Below are positions 33,478 to 44,047 of a stretch of DNA of 64,000 nucleotides, in pieces (within the stretch, counting starts at the first letter, position 1; each line of letters starts with the position of its first letter). A program made the position numbers and the translations under genes. Source of the stretch: Cepaea nemoralis. Its lineage: Eukaryota > Mollusca > Gastropoda > Stylommatophora > Helicidae. Location: contig JACEFZ010025803.1 in assembly GCA_014155875.1 (NCBI GenBank), positions 38,663 to 102,662 on the forward strand, in the 5' to 3' direction. The notes beneath the pieces were generated by a model, which was not told the DNA's origin, ran no database searches, and saw nothing but the letters and a program-made list of their open reading frames with translations.

Positions 33478-34815
33478 CAAAATTCCAAACTCGGTCTCGT
33501 CTAACCTGCCTCCTAAGTTTTGGTTATTGTTGAGATCCGTGGTTTTGTTTGGGTATTTTAACCCTCTTTCTTTTCTTTTGTTCTCTTACGAGTAAGTCCT
33601 ATCTCGGACTGGTTATGTAAGCGTCTGTGTCTGTGACGTCAGCTGGGGGATTGGTCGGCCGGTAAGTTTTCCTGTGAGTCCGGACCCTGTGGTGATTTCT
33701 TCTAGCAGTGTTGGATACCTGTACTTGTGCGTGCCGCTTGGATAGATGATTTTGTCGGAATATGGTGATTCGTAGCTCCATAATCCGCGTCGTAGTCTTC
33801 TTTGCTTCTCTTTCTTTCGAAGTATCTATCCTCCCATAACTGATCGGGAGTTAAGGTTTCTTTGTATTTCTCTTCTTGGCCCCCGCTGTCTTCACGTGCG
33901 TCGGTTTCCTCCTCTGGGCTTTCTTCGGGTGTCTGGCGGGATTCTGGTTTCCCCTTGGGCTGCTTGGGCATCGTGGCTGGACTACTGGCTTCCGCTTGCT
34001 GCTTCTGACTGGTCTGTGACTTGGCTCCATCATGCGTCTTTTTCCTCCTTTTCTGTATAATGTCTTTAAATAGTTTTTCGATGTTTTCTTGTTGAGTTTC
34101 ACCTTGCGACTTTTCTGTGATCTTTTTCTTGGCTTCAGCTGGTTTGTTTTGGGTTGGCTCTCTTTCAGTTTGTAGCATTTCTCTCTCAGCTTTTATTGCT
34201 TGTAATATCTCTTCATTCTTCTTTGCCGCCTGGATCATGTGCTCCACCTCTTGTTTGATGTTTTGCTGGATCTCCTTTATTTCAGCAAGCAGCTTTTCAT
34301 TGTCGCTGGTAGCTGCCGGTGTTTGAAGTATCTTGACTTGTTTATTCAACTTATCAATCTGGCTTTGTAGTTGTGCTCTTTCAGCTTGCAAGATGCACAA
34401 GGATGTCTCGCACCTCCGCAGTGCTTCCTTATATGGTGTCTTTGTGGTAATGGCGAGCTTTAAGACGTCTCTGTGTCTTTGGAGGTAAGGACAGACCAAT
34501 TATCTTGCTCCATGCTTGCCCAGGCAGTTGGCGCACTTTCATGTGTTGTTGGGTGCTCGAAGTCCTTGTCCAGCTTAGCCAGCGGCGGACACTCCTTGAA
34601 GGCGTGGTGATTGGTGCAGTACCGTCAGATTTCCGTCTTACTGCGACATGATACTCTCTGCGGCCAGCCCTCTGGCATCTGGAACATTGAGTGTCCTTGG
34701 TATGAATCCTTCAGGCTGTTGTATTTTCTGGTGTATCGATACCTGGCGTGGTATATCGCTGCCCGCAGTCGTCACCTCCGCTAGCGTTGTAGGGATCTTT
34801 GAGTACGTCACTGGG
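33478..34815 (-). pseudogene. ORF1-only LINE copy 2
   Basis: The minus strand holds a 265-codon frame (33702-34499) starting in the knuckle region (VCPYLQRHRDVLKLAI) and running through a long coiled coil rich in Lys, Gln and Glu. The upstream blocks TYSKIPTTLAEVTTAGSD and QPEGFIPRT match copy 1 at 12669-14640 in other frames, and the Cys/His cluster is eroded. About 220 bp follow the frame before the copy stops at 33478, the same 3' limit as copy 1. It keeps the D codon that is a stop in copy 1. Confidence 0.75.
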
Positions 34816-35388
34816 TAAAGCTGGGCCGACCATCCCCAACCCAGCGCATCCACAGGTGGCGGATCGTGGAACGGCCTCTAGATATAGAGGTTAGCTGCAA
34901 ATACCCAATAGGCAGCCGCGGACCAACTGGCGGTGGGCACAGAGGGCGAGGCGGGATCTCAGGGTGGGATCTGAGTTCCTTAGAAAATAACTCATATGCT
35001 CGGAGGCGTGCCTGCCAAGCGAGTCTTGGGCGCTCTGGTAAGTGGAACCTGTTAGCTTTGGACAGCAGTCCATCTAGTAGAAGGAAAATTCCAAATATAA
35101 ACCTCCAAGTTCAAGGTGGACCAGCGTGCTGAGGAACTGGATGGCCATGGGTAAACAAGTCGTGAACGTTGGACGCCTGGCAGGCGTCCGGGGCGGCACC
35201 AGGCGTATAAACTCCTGCGGGGTATCCCGTGTCTCTTCCCTAGCAAACAGGCAATGCTAGGGTGACCGGTTATTTCCTGTAATATCCAAACTTTGCTTAT
35301 GGAATTAATTAAACACGGGAATCGTCGACGGAGCTACAGAGCACGTGCTCTGAGTTTGAAACATTTTTCATAGGCTAGCGAAGAGAGA

Positions 35389-36040
35389 GTGAGGAGGAGA
35401 AAACGAGGAAATGGTGTGAGAAGAAGGCATAGAAATAGGAGCGCAGGCGTCAGGAGAACAAGACGAAAAGTGGAGAGACTGGGTTTCAACCATGTAAGAG
35501 TGGGATACTGGAATTGTCGTAGTGCCAGGCAGAGAGGTCCTGTATTGGAGAGGCTAATAAATGATTTTGATGTCCTCACGCTCCAGGAGCTAAATACAGA
35601 CAAATACCATTGCCGTGGGTACGCCACTTATATAAACCCTGCTGGGCAGAAGAGACATGGGCAAGGTCTGCTGGTGAAGGAGGGGGTGAAGCATGTGGTA
35701 CTTGACTTGAGCCAGTGGAATCACAGTGCAAGGGAGGTCCAGGGTATACAAATGGAGATTGGTGGCTTAAGTTGGAACATCATAAATGTATATGCCACAG
35801 TGGACTGTTTTGTCAGAAAGGAGGAACATTGGGACTGGCTTAAGGAACTGGAGGAATTACCAGGTGATAGGCTACTCATATGTGGAGACTTCAATGCAAG
35901 GAACAGAGATTGGGACAGGAGTGGTGAAAACCGATAGGGAATTGCCCTTGCGGATGCCTTGGTGGACTCCGATGTGGTCTGCATAAATGATGGTAGGCCG
36001 ACTAGAATGGCAATGAGGCCTGGCGATGAGGTATGCGCTG
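35389..36040 (+). pseudogene. I/Jockey-like LINE endonuclease, N-terminal part
   Basis: A basic leader, then NHVRVGYWNCRSARQRGP, a degraded metal-site VLTLQELNT (Glu), TYINPAGQKRHGQGLLVK, NIINVYATVD and LLICGDFNARNRDW. These are the successive motifs of an APE-like endonuclease that nicks target DNA. An in-frame TAG (35935-35937) splits the protein. The frame continues as GIALADALVDSDVVCINDGRPTR before meeting the duplicated block near 36040. Confidence 0.78.
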
Positions 36041-36245
36041 TGCGCTGTGCTGCAGAGGCCAAAAGGAGAGAGGTCATGAAGGAGATTGGAGGTGATAATA
36101 CACTGCGAAAATACTGGAAACTGCACCGACAACTGCAAAGAAAAGATCGGCCTATGACAATGGGAACAATTTATAGAGGTGATGGTGTGCGCGTGACAAC
36201 AGACGAAGAGAAAGGGGAGGCGTTTCTTCAGAGATTTTCTTCACA
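36040..36245 (+). repeat. displaced copy of an RT-region segment inside the endonuclease
   Basis: About 200 bp encoding RCAAEAK, KEIGGD-TLRKYWKLHRQ and RKDRPMTMGTIYR duplicates 36628-36832 of the same element at an earlier position, with a few substitutions and a short deletion. The endonuclease resumes right after it. Confidence 0.85.
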
Positions 36246-36399
36246 GCTATTGACTTGGCACTTGTCTCCCAGTTATCAGTCCTTGGTGTAAAGTGGACTG
36301 TTTCGAATGACCATGGGAGTGATCACATGCCATGCGCAGTCCTGATCTCTAAATCCAGGAAAGTTAGGCTGGGAATACGCGCAAGACCTTCCGGTATGA
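36246..36399 (+). pseudogene. I/Jockey-like LINE endonuclease, C-terminal part
   Basis: Read in the frame of 36255: ALVSQLSVLGVKWTV and NDHGSDHMPCAVLI. The SDH is the final catalytic motif of EEP endonucleases. It lies immediately after the displaced RT segment, which shows that one endonuclease domain was split. Confidence 0.75.
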
Positions 36400-37655
36400 G
36401 TGGACCGATTGCCTTCTTGGACGCCTCAGACAGGGGCTTGCAACATGTCTGTTAAAACTCCTTTTTTGCATCCCCCATGGTGGACCCCAGAAGTAGACCA
36501 TGCTTGGAAAGCAATGAGAGCTGCAGTGAGGCAGCTAATGAAAGTGCGACAGACACCCCGAAGCTCACGAGAGGAAGTGGACACAGCGGAAAATGTCAAG
36601 AAAGACAAGGTGGAAGTCTTCAAGCGCTGTGCTGCTGAGGCCAAAAACGCAAAATGGGATTGTTTCATGAAGGAGATTGGAGGTGATGAAACACTGCGAA
36701 AATTCTGGAAACTGCACCGACAAATGCAAAGAAAAGATCGGCCTATGACAATGGGAAGAATTTATAGAGATGATGGTGTGCGCGTGACAACAGACAAAGA
36801 GAAAGGGGAGGCGTTTCTCCAGAGGTTTTTAGAGCAGACCAATCATAATGATGCGGTCACCAGGGATGCAGTTAGAGAGGAATTATCTGGCACCATGAAG
36901 AATATGCAGTATGAAGACATCATAAGGATTGAAGATGTTAAACATATTTTGAAAAAGGCAAAAGACACGGCACCAGGGCCCGATGGGGTTAGGTATGGCC
37001 ACATGAAGGCTTTGAGCGATGCAGACCTGAAGGAGATGACCGACTGCTTTAACCAGAGCATTAGGACAGTATCAGTACCGCAGGATTGGGTGCACAGCTA
37101 TCTCACCCCTCTCCTAAAACTATTCAAGGTTCATTCAAAGCTTAGCGGCTTTAGGATAATCACCCTTCAAAATACATTTGGGAAGGTTCTAGAGAAGGTA
37201 GTCGCTGTCAAGCTGCAAGAGTTTTTGGAAAGGGGGAAGCTTCTTCCAAGAGGCCTGGGGAGCTACAGGCCAGGAAAAAGGATACCTGGTCAAATGCGGC
37301 CCCTTTTGCCTTTGATATTTATGAGGGGTTCCAGAGTAGACAGGAAACGATGGCGGCAGCGCTTGATCTCGAGGATGCATACAATAGAGTTTGATATGAT
37401 ATGTTGATGAACGCACTGATGGAGAAGGGGGTCAATCCCTGGTTGGTGGACTGGATAGCACCGTCCTGCATTCTCGCCGGGTTGCTCTCCGTCTGGGTGC
37501 ATGGACCTCAGAGCCACATATTTAAACGCCGGGACTGCCACAGGGATCTGCAGTCTCACCGGTTCTCTTTAACGTGTATACGAGCAAGATTGCAAACCTT
37601 GAAGCATCAGGAGTTAGAAGGATACTAACATTTGCAGATGATATTCATGCATATA
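36400..37655 (+). pseudogene. I/Jockey-like LINE reverse transcriptase, truncated
   Basis: A 335-codon frame contains PPWWTPEVDHAWKAMR, the KEIGGDETLRKFWKLHRQ block, AKDTAPGPDGVRYGHMKAL (RT fingers) and GFRIITLQNTFGKVLEKV. After frameshifts near 37290 and 37400 come motif A (ALDLEDAYNRV, near 37360), motif B (GLPQGSAVSPVLFNVY, near 37540) and motif C (TFADDIHAY, near 37635). The thumb and everything downstream are absent because the L2-like LINE tail begins at 37668. It is inactive. Confidence 0.8.
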
Positions 37656-37996
37656 GGTAGGGGAGAGAATGAATGAATGAATGAACATCTTTATTTTCAA
37701 AGAGTTAAGAATTGGGCACGCAGGCCCTTCTAAAATTCTATCCTTTTTCACAATTTCCTCTCATACACTCTTTCATTCAACATCACTTATGAAGCAAATT
37801 TTTGACAACAAAAGAACAATAGCATTATAACGCATGAAAAATAATCAATAACAAATGACTCACTGAGGCAATGTTTACCATGGGCATTATAAATACCTAA
37901 GGAAGGTGTAACGTGCCATACATATGGGAATGTTTTTTGGCTAGTTGTCGTTTGAGATAATTTACCATTATTATTGTATTTTTTTTTTGTTTTTGT

Positions 37997-39730
37997 TTAT
38001 GGGGGAATGTAGTCAGTACTGAGGTAGTGTTCAAACAGATTGCGAATGTATGTATAATGATTTGTGGTGTCTTTGATTTCTTGTGGAAGATTGTTCCACA
38101 AGTGAGCGGCAGAGTATGCTAAGCTTGTTTTATATAAGTCTATCTTAGGTTTAGGGACATGAAGTATATTTAGTCGCTCGCTATGTCTTGCGTTATATTT
38201 AAACAATGGCCAAAGGTAGCTTGGGGCATTTTGAAATAGGATTTTGTTAATTAGTTTGGCCTTATTAAAAAGTAGTCGTTTGTGGAGTGGCAGTAACCGA
38301 AGACGTTTATGTAGGTTAGAATTGTCGGTGAGCTTTTCACCATTAATTAAACGCACTGCCCTTTTCTGGAGTGAATATAGGCGTTTTGTTATTGATTTGG
38401 AACATCCATCCCAGATTGTGGAGCAATAATCAATATGTGTTTGTATGTGGGAAGTATAGAATATCTTTCTTGTGTTTTCGTCAAGGAAATTTTTAATTTT
38501 GGCAAGTTGATATACTTTTTTGGCTATTTGTTTAACGAGAGCATGAACATGTGAGTTAAAGGTTAGATTTTGATCTATGATAAGACCCAGTGCCTTGTGC
38601 TCGGTTACACTTTCTATAGGCATGCTACCAATGTGCAGCTGTAGAGTTCTCTGCGAGTTTAGCGTGTGGAGTCTTTGCCTGGTTCCTATTAACATAGATT
38701 TTGTTTTAGAAATGTTGATTTGCATGCGGTTTGTATGACTCCAGTTAACTACACTAATTATTTCCTGTTGCAATGATACTTCTAGCACAATACGATCAAT
38801 AGCGTTTGTATACACTGTGAAGTCATCTGCAAATAGATCGCAGGACGACGACAGATATAAGGGAAGATCGTTTATATAAATGGCAAATAACAGAGGGCCA
38901 AGAATAGATCCCTGCGGTACTCCAATATTAATGGTAATGGCTTGAGATAAAGATTGATTGTGTGATACTATTTGTTTTCTGTCTAATAAAAATGATTGTA
39001 TTAATGTCACTATTTTAAAGCTTACTTTCATTGTTTCTAGTTTTTTAATTAGAATATTATGATCTATCATATCGAACGCTTTTCTAAAGTCTATAAACAC
39101 CGATCCACATAGAGTATTGTTGTTAATATTTTGATGCCATTTTTCTATCATGTTTGTTAGGGCTGTATGACAAGAATATTTTGGCCGAAATCCTGACTGA
39201 CTGTCAACTATTAGTTTGTGGCGAACTAAGTGCTCTAGTGTTGTTTTGTGGATGTGCTTTTCTAGTGGTTTGGATAGTGAGGATAATATGGAAATTGGCC
39301 TATAATTACTCATGAGACAATCGTCTAGAGAACCAGCTTTTAAGTGAGGATACACTTTAGCGTTTTTAAAGGCTGATGGGAAGTGACCTTTAGTGAGACA
39401 TTGATTATATATAAAAGTTAGTGACTCGCAGATCGCCGGTGCAGCATGGCGAAGGATACGATTACTGATTCCATCAATTCCTGATGAGTTATTGTTTTTT
39501 AGGTTACTGAGATGCGTAAATACTTCTGTGGTCGTCATTAGCGGTATGTTGGAGGGAATGTCTCCATAGCATTTGTTTTCACAGAATGATGATAATAAAG
39601 ATATGTCATGAGGCGCATCTGGTATTGCAGCCTTCAGTTGGTTTATGTCGGACTGAAAGAATCTACTGAATTGATCACATGTAACCTGATTTGATGGTAT
39701 TGATTGTGATGATTTGTGTTTGTTTGTCAA
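37997..39730 (-). CDS. L2/CR1-like ORF2, reverse transcriptase and C-terminal domain
   Basis: 577 codons without a stop. The RT fingers start at SSGIDGISNRIL (residues 82-93). NYRPISILSSLSKPLE is at 142-157, motif A VFIDFRKAFDMIDH at 211-224, motif B GVPQGSILGPLLF at 270-282 and motif C LFADDFTVY at 299-307, so both catalytic Asp residues are present. The C-terminus has the conserved GLIIDQNLTFNSHV, the YCSTIWDG-type block and RLLPLHKRLLFNK. It performs target-primed reverse transcription. The start is artificial: this frame is the continuation of the endonuclease frame, separated by a one-base shift near 39797. Confidence 0.93.
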   Translation of the reverse strand: MTNKHKSSQSIPSNQVTCDQFSRFFQSDINQLKAAIPDAPHDISLLSSFCENKCYGDIPSNIPLMTTTEVFTHLSNLKNNNSSGIDGISNRILRHAAPAICESLTFIYNQCLTKGHFPSAFKNAKVYPHLKAGSLDDCLMSNYRPISILSSLSKPLEKHIHKTTLEHLVRHKLIVDSQSGFRPKYSCHTALTNMIEKWHQNINNNTLCGSVFIDFRKAFDMIDHNILIKKLETMKVSFKIVTLIQSFLLDRKQIVSHNQSLSQAITINIGVPQGSILGPLLFAIYINDLPLYLSSSCDLFADDFTVYTNAIDRIVLEVSLQQEIISVVNWSHTNRMQINISKTKSMLIGTRQRLHTLNSQRTLQLHIGSMPIESVTEHKALGLIIDQNLTFNSHVHALVKQIAKKVYQLAKIKNFLDENTRKIFYTSHIQTHIDYCSTIWDGCSKSITKRLYSLQKRAVRLINGEKLTDNSNLHKRLRLLPLHKRLLFNKAKLINKILFQNAPSYLWPLFKYNARHSERLNILHVPKPKIDLYKTSLAYSAAHLWNNLPQEIKDTTNHYTYIRNLFEHYLSTDYIPP

Positions 39731-39777
39731 GGTATTAATTGCTTTCCATATATCTTTAGTGTTGGTTTTGTCTATTA

Positions 39778-40821
39778 TTAAGTTCTTAAAATAGTTTTTT
39801 TTTCCTTTCGAATAACATATTGAACTTTGTTTCTCAGACTACGGTACATAGTTAGATCTCTATTTTTATGTGCCCTGTCCCGGTCTCTCATAAGTTCAAC
39901 TACCTCCTGTGTGATCCACGGGGGTTTAGTGTGATGTTTAACACGAACTTCCTTAAATGGAACATGCTTATCAAATATACTTAGAAAGGTCTTCAGCCAG
40001 TGGTCTAGAGCATCGTCTGGGTCAGGAAGCTGGTAAACATAGTCCAGAGATGAGTTGAGCAAGTCTTGTAAGAAGACGTCTCGATTGAAATTTTTGTAAT
40101 TTCTATATTTTATACTTATATGTTTGTGTTTTGGAGTTTTGGTACCTCTTTTCGACCACGTGCAACACACTGGGTAGTGATCGCTCATTGCGTTAATAGG
40201 TACAGAACATTCCGTGATGTTGTCAGAACACGCAGTATAAATATGATCTATAAGTGTTGCAGATGATTTCGTTATTCTAGTGGCTTGTTTGACTAACTGT
40301 TGGAAGTTATATGACTCTATTATGTTTTCCCATGTTTTGTTTGATTTGTTAGTGTCTATGTTGAAGTCACCTAGCAGTATTATTTTTCTCGCATTATTAA
40401 ATACTACATCCAACATAGTGGTGAATTTTTCATACCAGATATTTCCTGCACTGGGATTTCGATAAAGATAGCCAACTACTAGGGGTATGCAATTTTGAAG
40501 TTTAATCTCAAGCCATACACACTCAATCTCGCAGGTTTCAAAATCTAGACTGCGGTGGGCGTTAAGCGAGTTAGAAATATAAACTGCAATACCCGTCTCT
40601 TGTTTCTGATAGGGATCTCTTCTAATGGTTTTAAAACCTCTGATAGCGATGTCATCATCTGAGATGTTACCATTTAATCGACTTTCGCTAACACCGAACA
40701 TGTGAAAATTTTGATTAAGCATAAGTGATAGTTCTGGCAGCTTCCCTAATAGATGGCAGATGTTTAAATGTCCAATTCTGAGCGCATTATTACTAAGCCA
40801 GTGATCGTACTTATTAGACAT
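39778..40821 (-). CDS. L2/CR1-like ORF2, AP endonuclease part
   Basis: 347 codons from an ATG at 40821. APE-like endonuclease motifs are RIGHLNICHL (residues 15-24), the metal-binding Glu in GVSESRL (43-49), YLYRNPSA (119-125), LLGDFNID (149-156), LIDHIYT (190-196) and MSDHYPVC (212-219). The catalytic set looks complete. A downstream PPWITQEVVELMRDRDRAHKN block links it to RT. The frame ends prematurely at an A-run (T9 on the plus strand near 39795-39803). A one-base length change there separates it from the RT, so this could equally be a sequencing error. Confidence 0.93.
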   Translation of the reverse strand: MSNKYDHWLSNNALRIGHLNICHLLGKLPELSLMLNQNFHMFGVSESRLNGNISDDDIAIRGFKTIRRDPYQKQETGIAVYISNSLNAHRSLDFETCEIECVWLEIKLQNCIPLVVGYLYRNPSAGNIWYEKFTTMLDVVFNNARKIILLGDFNIDTNKSNKTWENIIESYNFQQLVKQATRITKSSATLIDHIYTACSDNITECSVPINAMSDHYPVCCTWSKRGTKTPKHKHISIKYRNYKNFNRDVFLQDLLNSSLDYVYQLPDPDDALDHWLKTFLSIFDKHVPFKEVRVKHHTKPPWITQEVVELMRDRDRAHKNRDLTMYRSLRNKVQYVIRKEKKTILRT

Positions 40822-41239
40822 TTCGACAATGCGTAATCATAAGTTTAAAAACCAAAAAAAAAATTTAAAAAGCACACGCACACAAAGTGAATACAACTTA
40901 CGTCCCTTATTACAATACACACTCTAAAGTACAGAGAAACAGTAATATCTCTGTCGATATATAAAAAAATACGTACACGGATCCGTAAGGCAGAGCAGTG
41001 AAGATCCCCTTACTCACAGTAAAAACACAATTAAAAGTATTATAAAAGATATACAGCAAAAGTATTGAAAGGTTTACGGCTAAGTAATATCAATTAATAT
41101 AAAGTCACAACAAGCCAATGTTTGTAGTTGCATATAACCTAATACGTTACTAGATCAAGTAGTACCCAAATATGCAGTTAATCGTTTCAGGAGAGGCTCT
41201 TTCTTGTACCGAGATCTGGTGTAGCTTTGTGCTAAGTTG

Positions 41240-42355
41240 CTAGTAAATACCAGATTGTGTTGGTTGTTGGTATAGCGACATTATAAGTGCTTGACGAAGT
41301 GTAGCTGGGCTATAACGTGTGAGGTGCAACCATTCTGGGTTACAATAGAATGGGTACTGTTGATGTCTCATGGGTATGTAATGACTACCAACTACAGCCT
41401 CTGGTTGGTGGCTAACAGGAGGTTGTGGTGGCACGTCGTTGTTGCTGAGAGTTGGTTCCTTTCTGGGGAGAATAGGAAACATATCTTCAAAATTATTACC
41501 CTCCTGTGTGAAAGACGACTTATAGTACGGACTTGGTGTAGTGGTATTGTCCAGTCTGGCTTGAATTTCAGGTGCAGTGTTTATTAGTGGTCTGCACACT
41601 TCTGGCCTATTGGTACTTGATGTAACGGGAGTATGTCGTCTGGCTTGAGTTTCAGGTGGAGTAGCTAAAAGTGTCCGACGAGAGCATGTCTTGGATGTAT
41701 GGTGTGTCCGTTCTGGATATTTAATATTTTTGGCGAGTAAGCTGGTGCCCAATGTAGACAAATGTATTTGATCCTTATAAAGACTCTTTTTTGGTGCACC
41801 AGCCTGTGAAGTGAATGATGGCGTGTTGTTGATGAACTGTATCTTGTTTTGAGAACAGAACTTCTGCAAAATGTTGTTATTTATGTCAGCTAGACGGCGC
41901 TGGAGTCCATAACTCGGTGATATGATGGAGGAGAAGAAAATGGACGAGTTAGGAAAAGTGTGGCGCAATCCGTTCAAGAGTGCCAGCAGTTGAGACCCTG
42001 TGATTTGTTGGTTGTTCATGGTGTCATTAATACCAATATGTACGCTTGCCTTTTTAACGTTATGATTTACAGCCAACCTGCTAATCTTGTCTGTTAGCCG
42101 GTCAACACCAGCCCCAGGCAGTGGGATTATGGAAACAATGTCTTTGTCTGAAGTGGCCATCCGGTCGCTGTATAAACCTTTCATTAAAGAATCGCCTAGT
42201 ATAATGTGTGTACACTCAGGTCGTGCTGTCTGTACATGTTGGTTGTCAGCACGTCTCGCCCGTGGTTTCATCCATTTTCGATTATCAGCAGTCTGTATGT
42301 CTCCATGTGGTTCTCCCGATGTATCTTGTAGGCATGCGTTGCTCATTGGCGGCAT
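41240..42355 (-). CDS. L2/CR1-like ORF1, SGNH/GDSL esterase-type protein
   Basis: 371 codons, intact. The N-terminal 160 residues past a short leader form an SGNH hydrolase: block I IILGDSLMKG (51-60, nucleophile Ser56), block III HIGINDT (106-112, Asn110) and the C-terminal catalytic pair KDQIHLS (194-200, Asp195 and His198). Such esterase domains occur in ORF1 of many CR1/L2 elements and are thought to act at membranes or assist the RNP. The remaining 170 residues are Pro/Thr/Ser-rich and unstructured. The ATG lies 6 bp from the junction with an RTE fragment, so an upstream portion could be missing. Confidence 0.88.
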   Translation of the reverse strand: MPPMSNACLQDTSGEPHGDIQTADNRKWMKPRARRADNQHVQTARPECTHIILGDSLMKGLYSDRMATSDKDIVSIIPLPGAGVDRLTDKISRLAVNHNVKKASVHIGINDTMNNQQITGSQLLALLNGLRHTFPNSSIFFSSIISPSYGLQRRLADINNNILQKFCSQNKIQFINNTPSFTSQAGAPKKSLYKDQIHLSTLGTSLLAKNIKYPERTHHTSKTCSRRTLLATPPETQARRHTPVTSSTNRPEVCRPLINTAPEIQARLDNTTTPSPYYKSSFTQEGNNFEDMFPILPRKEPTLSNNDVPPQPPVSHQPEAVVGSHYIPMRHQQYPFYCNPEWLHLTRYSPATLRQALIMSLYQQPTQSGIY

Positions 42356-42360
42356 GTTAA

Positions 42361-42934
42361 AGCACTGTACGTTTTAGGCAACCTGTTGATGTGTGTGTTC
42401 TTTTGTTAGTGATGTCATTAATTCTTGTGTGCATTAATTTGGTATTCTGGGTGTTGTGTTGGTTTTCAATTTCCTTGCAATTTTCCTCAGGCCATGTTTC
42501 TTTTGCCTCTTTGCATAACAGTAGCTTCTTAATTTTCCTGCGAATCTCTTCGCATATATCCTTGTTATTTTTGTTATTTCTTCTTATTTCCATAAGTTTT
42601 AATATGTCTTCCATCATCCATTTCTTGCGCCCTATTATCTTTATTTTTGGGATTATCATTGTTGTTAGTGCAGCCTTCTTGACTGATTTCTTTTATATTT
42701 CCAATTGGTCACTGACGTCTTGAAATAATATTTCCATATCGGACAATGCATCGAATCTGTTCTTTACCTCTACGTTGAATTTATCTTTTCTCTCCTCACT
42801 CTTCAGTGCCTGTAGATCAAATTTTGCGTTTCTATTTGTATATTTGACTTCCTTTAAGTTTATATGTAAATTGCCTAAGATATAATCTATGGTTGAAGTA
42901 GCAGTCCGCGCTTGGTAGGGGGACATAAACATCT
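42361..42934 (-). pseudogene. RTE/BovB-like fragment R7 (linker region)
   Basis: Minus strand: RTATSTIDYILGNLHINLKE, KFNVEVKNRFDALSDME, a frameshift, then KIKIIGRKKWMMEDILKLME and NDITNKRTHTSTGCL. It is nearly identical to 48345-48897 and 54287-54839. It starts at the L2-like LINE junction and joins segment X at 42935, as the other two copies do. Confidence 0.82.
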
Positions 42935-43395
42935 AATATTGTTACAAGGGAGATTATTAGAACTTGAAAAAGAAAATGGTATACCTAGTTATAATACCAC
43001 TACCTAACATCAAAATCTTTTATTTTTATTTGATAAATAAAACAGTTAATACCGCAGTCATGTTTTGCAATCGTGAGAAGAAAGCTATTAAAGTGTTTAT
43101 ACAACATATGTTTAATCTTTTATTACTTACATTTTATTATCAACTTTTTCAATTTTACGTTTATGTTTAATTCTTAAAACTGTACTTTTAATGACACCAT
43201 CTTATTAGTCTCAAATAGCTTTCCCCTCTGTGGGGAAACAGCATTTTTTTTACTGGCCTCTTAAGGCCACCCACAATTTAAAGAAAATTTACCTACATTA
43301 ACGGCGAAAGACCTTGGAAGTCTATGGGGTTTATGTTGATAAATATGTTTAGAGGAAATGTCATTTATGTTTGTAAATTTCATTCAATTTGAACA
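42935..43395. repeat. segment X, copy A (unknown ~460-bp sequence)
   Basis: Shared with 48898-49370 and 54840-55312. AT-rich, with AATAAA motifs, a GGGGAAA-flanked CCCCTCTGTGGGG palindrome and a CCTCTTAAGG palindrome. The longest frame (68 codons) is conserved between copies only because the DNA is. No function can be assigned. Copy A carries some substitutions relative to the other two. Confidence 0.85.
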
Positions 43396-43422
43396 AATAG
43401 TTCTCTCGAGAGAGAGCGAGCG

Positions 43423-43500
<78 letters not shown>

Positions 43501-43758
43501 AGAGAAAAATGAGAGAGTTGAATTGCATCACTAATTTTTACGCTACATAATGTATATGTACACATTTTTCTCCACTTCTTGCAATTGCGAGAATTCTCAC
43601 GACAAGCGTCAGTGTCTCAATTGTGTGTGAAGTGTGGGAGTTTGTTCTTATTAGTTTCAGTGATCATGTGAGGCATCATGTATTTGTCTAGATGTGAGGA
43701 TGTATGTATGGGTGTGCATGTGAGGGATATGTGTGTGTGGGGGATGTGTGTGTGCCTG

Positions 43759-43830
<72 letters not shown>

Positions 43831-43968
43831 GAGTGCTCGCATGTCCTGTAACATGCCATTCCATATTTTTTGTTAATTTTCATCTTTCACATTATCATTT
43901 TGTATGTATGACACTTGATTTTATCATGTATAATATAACATTACTGTAATGTGAGTGAGAGCGTTAGT

Positions 43969-44047
<79 letters not shown>

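Larger units (their letters stand above)
34870..37655 (+). mobile_element. I/Jockey-like non-LTR retrotransposon, 3' truncated, internally duplicated
   Basis: A plus-strand LINE with a 500-bp upstream region, an AP endonuclease (35389-36330, split by a duplicated RT piece) and an RT that runs to the catalytic TFADDIHAY at about 37630-37656. There it is cut off by the 3' tail of the L2-like LINE. The upstream region has a perfect hairpin GGACGCCTGGCAGGCGTCC at 35171-35189. The lack of a (GAT)n tail and the different RT motifs separate it from the RTE copies. Confidence 0.72.
37668..42360 (-). mobile_element. L2/CR1-like non-LTR retrotransposon, nearly intact
   Basis: A 4.7-kb minus-strand element: ORF1 with an SGNH esterase, a 418-bp spacer (40822-41239), ORF2 with endonuclease and RT, and a 3' UTR ending in a (TTCA)n tail seen as GAATGAATGAATGAATGA at 37668-37685. 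Esterase ORF1 plus a microsatellite-like rather than poly(A) 3' end is characteristic of CR1/L2 elements. The only coding lesion I see is one frameshift in ORF2 at a homopolymer. The 5' end abuts an RTE fragment at 42361 and may be truncated. No target duplication was identified. Confidence 0.85.
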
